Assembly (NCBI RefSeq): GCF_024139115.2 | Contig: NC_085139.1 | Coordinates: 106,989,935-107,053,934 of the forward strand | Direction of reading: 5' to 3' | Source: Armigeres subalbatus | Lineage: Eukaryota > Arthropoda > Insecta > Diptera > Culicidae | DNA: 64,000 nt | In this document: one piece after another, positions 57,329 through 64,000 of the stretch | How the letters are laid out: each line of letters begins with the position of its first letter | How positions within the stretch are numbered: the stretch's first letter is position 1 | Notes under the pieces: model-generated | The model's database searches: none | What the model was told of the DNA's origin: nothing | The model's input: only the letters and a program-made list of their open reading frames with translations | Made by a program: the position numbers and the translations under genes

Positions 57329-59206
57329 CTGTAAATCGGAAGGCTCGTTTAGTATTGACACAAAAATACTTCTAAATAAGGAAATAAATGTAATTCACAT
57401 CGAACCCGTGTGGAGCCACGCAACTTCACAGCCAGATAAATGTGATACGAATGTAGAAGGAAATCGGCTTTTCGCATGGTCAAACAGGCGAAACTTAGGA
57501 ATCTTATCTTATCTATCGTGGACTTCACACAACGACAATGTAGTGAATCCCCCCAAAATGCAAACTTCATGGGCACTAGGTAGCCCATTCTTATCGCTAG
57601 GTGCTGGGAGTGCGACAGAGACGGCAGGAAAACAATCGATCAAAAACGCCTATCGGAGACTGATTTTGGCGATCGGGTCCTGAATAATGTGCTCCCTCAG
57701 TATAGTGTGATTCGAAAGTTCATCGGCGGGTGATAATTGCATCTAATGAAGCTAATTGAGTTTAACAAATCACGTATACAGCGGAATGCTAGCTGAGTCG
57801 ACGTTTCTCTACTAACGGGTAAGCACTGGAATGAAGCTGCAATTTTGTTTCATATTTGCACTTGAAATAGTCGAAATGTCAGTGTGTAAAGCGGTCAAAT
57901 GTTGCGTCAGTTTTGGGAAATCGTAGAACTGGTGGTGAACCAAGTCGTTTAGATTTGAACGACCATGACAAAGTAGATCTTTGGGGAGCTTCATATTGGC
58001 TAGTTACCTTTGATGAAATTCAGTTTAAAACTAATGAAAACGTGATGTCGTCATAGCCTGCTCATGTAGACTTCTGAAGTTTGCGCTGAAGTACTGCCAA
58101 AGCAGCCGTTACTAGGAGGCATAATCGAAGTCAACAGGAGTGGCTAGAACAGTCCCGAATATTGCAGGAGTAGCAAACGCTAGGAGTAACGATACAGCCA
58201 CTAATAGCAAGTGGGTACATTTTTGTCTGATTTTCTATTTAGATACTGTGGTTAGCGCCAGTGCCGATAGAAGTGTGGAAATAAAACAGAGGTTGCAAAC
58301 TACTCCCGAAACACGCAAAAAATAGGTACACCAGAAGTCTTGACACTACTTCCTTTTCTGGTTGACTTTTTGCTCTTTTAAGTTGTGTTGGTAGAGTGTA
58401 AAGTACTGTCGAGTAAGAACCGTTGGCCAGGATTATTTTCGCTACTGAGGTGGTTCTTGAACTGGAACGTTACCCTGCTATCGTTTTGAATTCGCAGTTC
58501 TCAGTTAGTTGGACCGGACTTCTAAGAAATCTACGTTCCTCGTGGGAATACCTCGTACGGAATTACAGATAATGTTACATCGGATATTGGCAATAGCGGG
58601 ACGTGTGGCTCTATCCTAACAGTGTCTGGAATCGTTTGTTGCAAACGCCTGTAAAACTACAAACTATGTACCAAGGGAAACCAGCTGAAACCAACACCTA
58701 TAAACATGTACCCCAGGTAAAGTATTAATCGAAGAATCTAATATGCTGAAGTTCCAAAAGCAATATCATGGCCTTTATTTACAATTTCTTTGCTAGCTAT
58801 TCGTGTGAGGTCTAGATTGGGGATACCACACCTAGATCATATCACACCAAAGATTTAAAATCAGGTTTGAGAAATAAAGAAACAATGGATAAGGATGTTA
58901 TTTATTGCATTATTTTATTTATGGTGGGGGTGGAAGGAGATTTGCGGACAGTTCGTAGATTTTGTGTATGGTGTCGTGCAGCCATGGACTAAGCGGAATG
59001 GAAAAATCATTCATTTACTGCGCAGGCCAGAATTATTCATGTGATTTTGTTGAAGTAACTCTTATATGTCGATATTTGCTCAACATGTGTGTTTTGCTTC
59101 GGCATTCATCTTCGTCCTGTTCAAGCCTAGTGAAATATCATAGAGGAGGCGATATCCCCGGTTGCTGCGATTATCACTCGTTCGTCGGACAGAGTGTCTG
59201 CCCACA
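57329..59206. other. No gene recognised; RTE-like 3' end trace
   Basis: 58970-59030 reads gccatggactaagcggaatgg, then gcgcaggcca, a decayed copy of the RTE-like 3' end seen intact at 62795-62850. The rest (57.4-58.9 kb) has frames broken by many stops. A short reading near 58110 (GGIIEVNRSG) faintly recalls a Gypsy RT but is not sufficient. Confidence 0.35.
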
Positions 59207-59402
59207 CTCGTTTGTTCCGTCAAAGGCTCGATACTCACGTAGCGTCTTTTCAACGCTGCGTGCACACGGCGTTAAAAGGACGCATGTGTGCATCGGGAAA
59301 AAGCGGTAACGCAGCGTGGCCGCACCGATGCACACCTGCGTTTTTCAACGCCACGTGCACGCAGCGTTGAAAAACGCTACGTGGGCATCGGCCCAAACGA
59401 GT
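59207..59402. mobile_element. 196-bp GC-rich MITE-like hairpin
   Basis: actcgtttg at the left and caaacgagt at the right. Inside, gtagcg, ttttcaacgctgcgtgcac and acgcatgtgtgcatcgg pair with the other half (ccgatgcacacctgcgt, gtgcacgcagcgttgaaaa, cgctacgtggg). No clear target duplication. Confidence 0.6.
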
Positions 59403-59440
59403 ATTTCACTTCCTTTTCCAGAGCCGAACATCGTTGACGG

Positions 59441-59621
59441 CAAGATTTTTTATGTACAGGTTATCCGACTTCGTCAGTAGATGGGTATAACCAGCGCGGG
59501 GAAGGAACATACATTTTCAGGGCTAAACGTTAACAAACGAGCATAAATTCCATACAAAAATCCAAGATGGCTGAGTTGGGGATATTGACAAGTCGGATAA
59601 CCTGTACATAAAAAAATCTTG
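59441..59621. mobile_element. 181-bp MITE with 8-bp duplication gttgacgg
   Basis: Inverted ends caagattttttatgtacagg and its partner, extending through ttatccgactt. gttgacgg at 59433-59440 and 59622-59629. The 8-bp duplication suggests a hAT-type element. Confidence 0.85.
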
Positions 59622-59629
59622 GTTGACGG

Positions 59630-60770
59630 GCTAAGACTCAAACTCCTCTGGCTTTTGTTCGCTCTGTCGCGGATGTGGCTTCACTTCGTTCCTTTATCTT
59701 TCCCCAAATCTCATCGGTGGTCTATTGTCTCTGGGTGCGCAATTCGCCCAAATTTGATTTCACTGGTGGCGATGAAGACATTCTTGATGACGGTGTTGGT
59801 ACAAGCACAGATAACAGATATTGAGGCTGGCATGCGATCGTGTGTAAATATCCGCAATTCAATTGTATTTTAAATTGGGACCGCGTTTGGCAATCGATTG
59901 GAGATGGCGCAAAGATCATTGTTATTGAAAACGCAGCCAGAATGCGGCTGTCAAATGCATTGGCTGCGTTCAACGCTTGTTAATCAGCTGCGTCTGTATC
60001 TGGGTGGTGCGGATAGAATCGATTTGGTTGTCAAACTGAAGCCAAAATTATCTATTGTGTCGGAGCCAAACATTGAAGATTGTGGTTATGTTCGTTTCTG
60101 ATCTAATATTGAGAAGTATTGTTATTATTTTGGGAAAACATAAAAATAAACTTTGTTTATTTGTTTGAGTTTTGTATTCTTTGCAACAAATATTCTCACA
60201 TTATATTCCGAGTGGAAAATTTGTGGGAATGCAATTAAAAAGCACTCGTTACGAAATTTCACGAGATTCAGCAGCTGATTGGAGCATGAATGTATGTAAA
60301 CAATCGTAAAGTCATGTAGAGTCTAGCGCATTTGTGCGCCCTTATGCAGCGTGGAAAGAGAAATTTGAAGAGCGGGAAGTGTTTGACAGCCAAGTAACTG
60401 CAAAATAATTTTGTTTATGGGAGTGATTTCAAAATATCCCTCTGCTCGCTTGAGCGCAGAAAAGCGGCTCTATCCGCAGCACCCAGGTCTGTATGTACTG
60501 CCGCAATCAGTTGAGTAGATGTCAGTAGTGGGCCAACGTATAACAATTGAAAAGTTTACACAGGATTTTCAATAAAATTTGTTCTAGCCTAAATATCTGT
60601 TACCTGTGTTACAAGACTGTTGTGAAAAACCATAATTCTGTGATTAACATAATTAAGTGGCCGTTACAAAGACACTCTGTAAGAAACATGAACTTGTATG
60701 AAAAATGATGGATACTCAACACTTTTGTATAAAAAAATTTAGTTCATTGCTCAAAACTATCCGCCGTTAA
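59630..60770. other. Decayed sequence, possibly an old processed copy
   Basis: Around 59740-60100 the + strand gives DFTGGDEDILDDGVGTSTDN and GDGAKIIVIENAARMRLSNA in one frame with stops, followed by aaaaataaac at 60143. This hints at former coding DNA, but I could not identify it. 60180-60770 has nothing recognisable. Confidence 0.3.
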
Positions 60771-60991
60771 GGTCACTCCTGACGGAATCCAAGTTTGAAA
60801 GTGCTCGCGTTTTCGGGGGCACACCACTCGATACGGAAGCAACACACAACCATCATTTTTATTTTTTCACGCATGCTGCGACACAGCAAAGCTAAATCAA
60901 CAAAAATGATAGTTGTGCGCCGCCTCCGTATCGAGCGGTGTGCCCCCGAAAACGCGAGCACTTTGAAACTTGGATTCCGTCAGGAGTGACC
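60771..60991. mobile_element. 221-bp MITE with TTAA flanks
   Basis: ggtcactcctgacggaatcc at the left with its reverse at the right. The match continues through aagt..gctcgcgttttcggg and gtgt/cac segments for about 75 bp per arm. ttaa at 60767-60770 and 60992-60995. TTAA duplication fits piggyBac-type or Wuneng-like MITEs. Confidence 0.8.
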
Positions 60992-61637
60992 TTAAATGAG
61001 CATTTGGCGCAACTAAAATCGGCATGTTTCTATGTGCCGGATTCATTCTTCTTCTTCTTCTTATTCTTCATTTCATTTATTTAGTCTACATCTAAACGGG
61101 AAGGGTTGAACAAAAGTGAAAGTTGGCAACAGAATAACAAGAGCATCATTCAGAATAAGTGTAAGAAGATCCTCTTTGCGTAACTCTATATAATAGACTC
61201 TGGCTGAATCCTTAGCTGTCACGAAAAATGCGCAGAGCCACCCGTTTAAGACAGTTGTATTCGTCTTAGGCACTCGCACTCACACTCATTGACAGCGGTT
61301 CGGGCTAAGGAAAAGATATTTTGGTTACTAGATAAAGATTGTCGCTTCGGTTCCCTTTGTTCTGCTGTCCGGAACATGTTGGGTACTAAGCTGTCAAATC
61401 GTATGGATTTTTCTTCTTTGACATTTAGCTCCCCTATCCTCGCCAGCAAAAGATGTTCCGGACAGCGACGACAGCGACAATCTTTATTTAGTAACTAAAA
61501 TATCTTTTGGTTAAGGTCGTACGTAACCCACCGACTCAAATTTGGGTTATGCTTGGAAGGGTAGCCAAATTTTGAGCCGAAGGGTTACATTCGTTAAACA
61601 TCGGGTTTGTATTGATTTTTTTTCTATATACCTATAC
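60992..61637. other. No gene recognised
   Basis: Contains a small inverted pair around 61530-61590 (gactcaaatttgggtta / agccaaattttgagccg) and another near 61345-61480 (gtcgcttcggttcc / ttccggacagcgac). Otherwise featureless. Confidence 0.4.
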
Positions 61638-61974
61638 CACAGACAAACAGACGTAACACTTCGCATTTCAACATCGTTCACGTCTTTAACGGTTGATTCA
61701 TCTGTGTTACGCGATTGTGCCAAGAGAGGCGCTAGTGCTCAATCGCTTTGACATTTGACTAGTGTATATGTTGCTGAATGTTTTATATGTTGATGACGAT
61801 GATGATGATGATTCATATAGAAGTATGCGTTAGGAGGAAAGGTCAAATGGATAATAATCATGGTCGACTGTGTTTCTCGCGATTCTGATAATAGATGGCA
61901 TAGTGTTCTCTGAAAAAGGTATGACGATAATTTTTCGAACAATTTATATGAAGAGTTACGTCTGTTTGTCTGTG
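61638..61974. mobile_element. MITE with cacagacaaacagacgtaac ends
   Basis: cacagacaaacagacgtaac (61638-61657) is exactly inverted at 61955-61974. The interior (a gatgat run near 61800) is unremarkable. The target duplication could be ata or ta but is not certain. Confidence 0.65.
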
Positions 61975-61999
61975 ATAATGTGTTCCGCGATTCTGGAAA

Positions 62000-63832
62000 A
62001 TGTTCGGAATAAAAGAGCAAGTATTAATACCAAATATCATTGTCTTTATATTTGGCTTTGCCGACGACATAGATATTATGGCACGTAACTTTGAGAAGAT
62101 GGAGGAAGCCTACATCAGACTGAAGAGGGAAGCTAAGCGAATCGGACTAGTCATCAACACGTCGAAGACGAAGTACATGATAGGAAGAGGTTCAAGAGAA
62201 GACAATGTGAGCCACACACCGCGAGTTGGCATCGGTGGTGACGAAATCGAGGTGGTAGAAGAATTTGTGTACTGTGTACTCACTGGTGACTGCCGAAAAT
62301 GATACCAGCAGAGAAATTCGGAGACGTATAGTGGCTGGAAATCGTACATACTTTGGACTCCGCAAGACGCTCCGATCGAATAGAGTTCGCCGCCGTACCA
62401 AACTGACAATCTACAAAACGCTCATTAGACCGGTAGTCCTCTACGGACACGAGACCTGGACGATGCTCGTGGAGGACCAACGCGCACTCGGAGTTTTCGA
62501 AAGGAAAGTGCTGCGTACCATCTGTGGTGGGGTGCAGATGGCGGACGGTACGTGGAGGAGGCGAATGAACCACGAGTTGCATCAGCTGTTGGGAGAACCA
62601 TCCATCGTTCACACCGCGAAAATCGGACGACTGCGGTGGGCCGGGCACGTAGCCAGAATGTCAGACAATAACCCGGTGAAAATGGTTCTCGACAACGATC
62701 CGACGGGTACAAGAAGGCGAGGTGCGCAGCGGGCAAGGTGGATCGATCAGGTTGATTGCGGACCTTCCGTAGACTGCGTGGTTGGCGACGTGTAGCCATG
62801 GACCGAGCCGAATGGAGAAGACTCTTATATACCGCACAGGCCACTTCGGCCTTAGTCTGAATAAATAAATAATAATCATTGTCTTTATGCATATTATGTG
62901 CTTGGAATGAAGCGATCGCACCTCTCCATACTCTACTGCAAATCGAAAACCACTATTACTTCCTGGGTAACCGAATACGAGCGTAACGGAGGTTTTGGGA
63001 AAAGAAATCGACAGGTGAATTTTCCAAAATTTGACCAAGCAAAGCGGAAATGGATACTGGATCTGTTTGAACGATGCCCCATAATGTACCTAGACGAAGT
63101 GCAACTAAAGTTCAGGTCTTATTTCGGTATGTCTATTAGTACATCCTCGATTTGTAAGATCTTGCACGCAAATGGTATGTCGTGGAAGGTTCTTGAGCGC
63201 AGAGCTATGCAAATCCGTGGCAGTGAAATCGCTAAATTTAGCAGTGAAATGTCATGCTTCCAGTGGGACTATCCTCAACTCGTATTCCTCGACGAAGTGT
63301 CGTTTGACAACCGCGATATGTGGAGAGCTCACGGATATGGATCGATTGGACAGAAGGTCGTTTATAAAGGTGAATTTCGGCGCCGACCCAGAGTGTCAGC
63401 TTTATGCTTCTTGGGTCATCGTGGAATACTTGAGTCATATGGGACTGAAGGAACTTTCACACGACAGATTCATGTAGGAAAATGGCTTTGCTGAATGGAA
63501 AAGTTAGGACATATCCTGGTCAATATTCAGTATGGATTATGGACGGTGCACGCATACATTGCGATAAGAAAATCACACAATATTTGCGTTCCTTGGGAAT
63601 CATTCCAGTTTTTCTGCCTCCCTATTGCCCTTTCTACAATCCCATAGAAATAGTTTTCGGTCTGATAAAGCGGTACATTAGGCGACACTACAGAGAAAAT
63701 GATAATACTCCATTGTATCTGATTGTTGAGGCGGCCATCACAAAATTTACTAAATATGACTGTACCAATTTGTTCCGAAAGTGCGGTTTCTCTCCAGGAG
63801 GAACGTTCAATTCCACTGTAGGAAGAACATGA
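62000..63832 (+). pseudogene. DD34E transposase (IS630/Tc1-type), broken by a LINE
   Basis: Two + readings form the main protein: 62898-63494 and 63482-63832, offset by one frameshift near 63475. The N-terminal helix-turn-helix-like part has TTITSWVTEYERNGGFG and SISTSSICKILHANGMSWKV. Catalytic residues: Asp in VFLDEVSFDN, Asp in WIMDGARIH, Glu in YNPIEIVFG, with 34 residues between the second Asp and the Glu. LPPYCPFYNPIE is the family hallmark. The first codons (62000-62050, MFGIKEQVLIPN) are separated by an RTE-like LINE (62050-62874); there is a further shift near 62905. Not functional as it stands. Terminal inverted repeats were not found. Confidence 0.8.
62050..62874 (+). mobile_element. 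5'-truncated RTE-like LINE copy inside the transposase
   Basis: atcattgtctttat at 62036-62049 and 62875-62888 is a 14-bp target duplication. The + strand starts within RT (FGFADDIDIMARNF), then INTSKTKYMIGRG. After a frameshift near 62275 it reads DTSREIRRRIVAGNRTYFGL, RPVVLYGHETWTM, RTICGGVQMADGTWRRRMNH and GRLRWAGHVARMSDN. It ends with gccttagtctgaataaataa, the 3' tail. Same family as 41.3-42.1 kb. Confidence 0.85.
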
Positions 63833-63837
63833 ATAGT

Positions 63838-64000
63838 TGTAACAACCGATATAAAAACAAAGTGAAATAAATTCCGAGGTATGCTATGATATTATCAAAT
63901 CTTTATTAACTTAAAATATACATTTTGTAGCATGTAATGTTCATCGATTGACTGATGATCTACGTCTGATTTAAGCGGCCAGTTTCTTGCTGAATTCCGA
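63838..64000 (-). CDS. Possible 3' end of a neighbouring gene (partial)
   Basis: At the right edge the - strand reads SEFSKKLAA then taa (63999-63970), followed by an AT-rich stretch with aataaag at 63906-63900. This looks like a gene's last codons and polyadenylation signal, but only about nine codons are visible, so it may be chance. Confidence 0.25.

Noticed and set aside
57720..58340. Gypsy reverse transcriptase remnant
   Set aside because: Only a short GGIIEVNRSG-like segment with many stops; not enough to support a call.
1..64000. Endogenous viral sequences (flavivirus- or rhabdovirus-like), common in Aedes
   Set aside because: No frame resembled viral replicase, nucleoprotein or glycoprotein motifs; only LTR/LINE/DNA transposon proteins were seen.

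Overview
The window is mosquito nuclear DNA, most likely from an Aedes species. It holds two conserved animal genes with short GT-AG introns. Between them lies AT-rich sequence packed with nested transposable elements, including a SINE that matches my recollection of Aedes Feilai (49.6-49.9 kb). Nothing bacterial (operons, Shine-Dalgarno sites, CRISPR) is present, and no viral integration was recognised.

Host genes. (1) Choline acetyltransferase, + strand, seven exons: four at 11,822-13,351 and three at 33,435-34,284, split by a 20-kb intron filled with mobile elements. It reads as 628 residues with the active-site His and the STS motif. The stop may be a one-base frame break, because the next frame continues 40 plausible codons. 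(2) A MAP3K4/MEKK4-type kinase (fly Mekk1), - strand, six exons in view from 57,328 to 52,372, 1,458 residues. This includes an upstream N-terminal exon (57,146-57,328) that splices in frame. A third gene may end on the - strand at the right edge.

Layout. 1-2.3 kb: minisatellite and unresolved DNA. 2.3-11.7 kb: inverted arrays of a ~150-bp repeat forming a foldback-like structure, into which a 6.2-kb DNA transposon with long inverted ends and a broken transposase gene has inserted. 11.8-34.4 kb: ChAT. Its large intron holds an R1-like LINE (20.8 to 14.1 kb, - strand) split by a 3.9-kb insertion, a second R1-like LINE with ORF2 mostly deleted, palindromic DNA elements nested in one another, LINE reverse transcriptase and RNase H remnants, satellite arrays and MITEs. 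35-41 kb: small TIR elements and LINE fragments. 41.3-47.5 kb: a BEL/Pao LTR retrotransposon inserted in an RTE-like LINE, itself hit by a palindromic element and carrying a perfect 72-bp palindrome. 47.9-50.8 kb: another foldback-like structure with two classes of short tandem repeats in its arms. 52.4-57.3 kb: the kinase gene. 59.2-63.8 kb: four MITEs and a DD34E (IS630/Tc1-type) transposase gene split by an RTE-like LINE with a 14-bp target duplication.

The two host genes have no evident functional link. The main theme is layered insertion: target-site duplications give the order of events at many points, and several elements have arms made of tandem repeats. Transposon superfamily names are inferences from motifs, ends and target duplications, not database matches.
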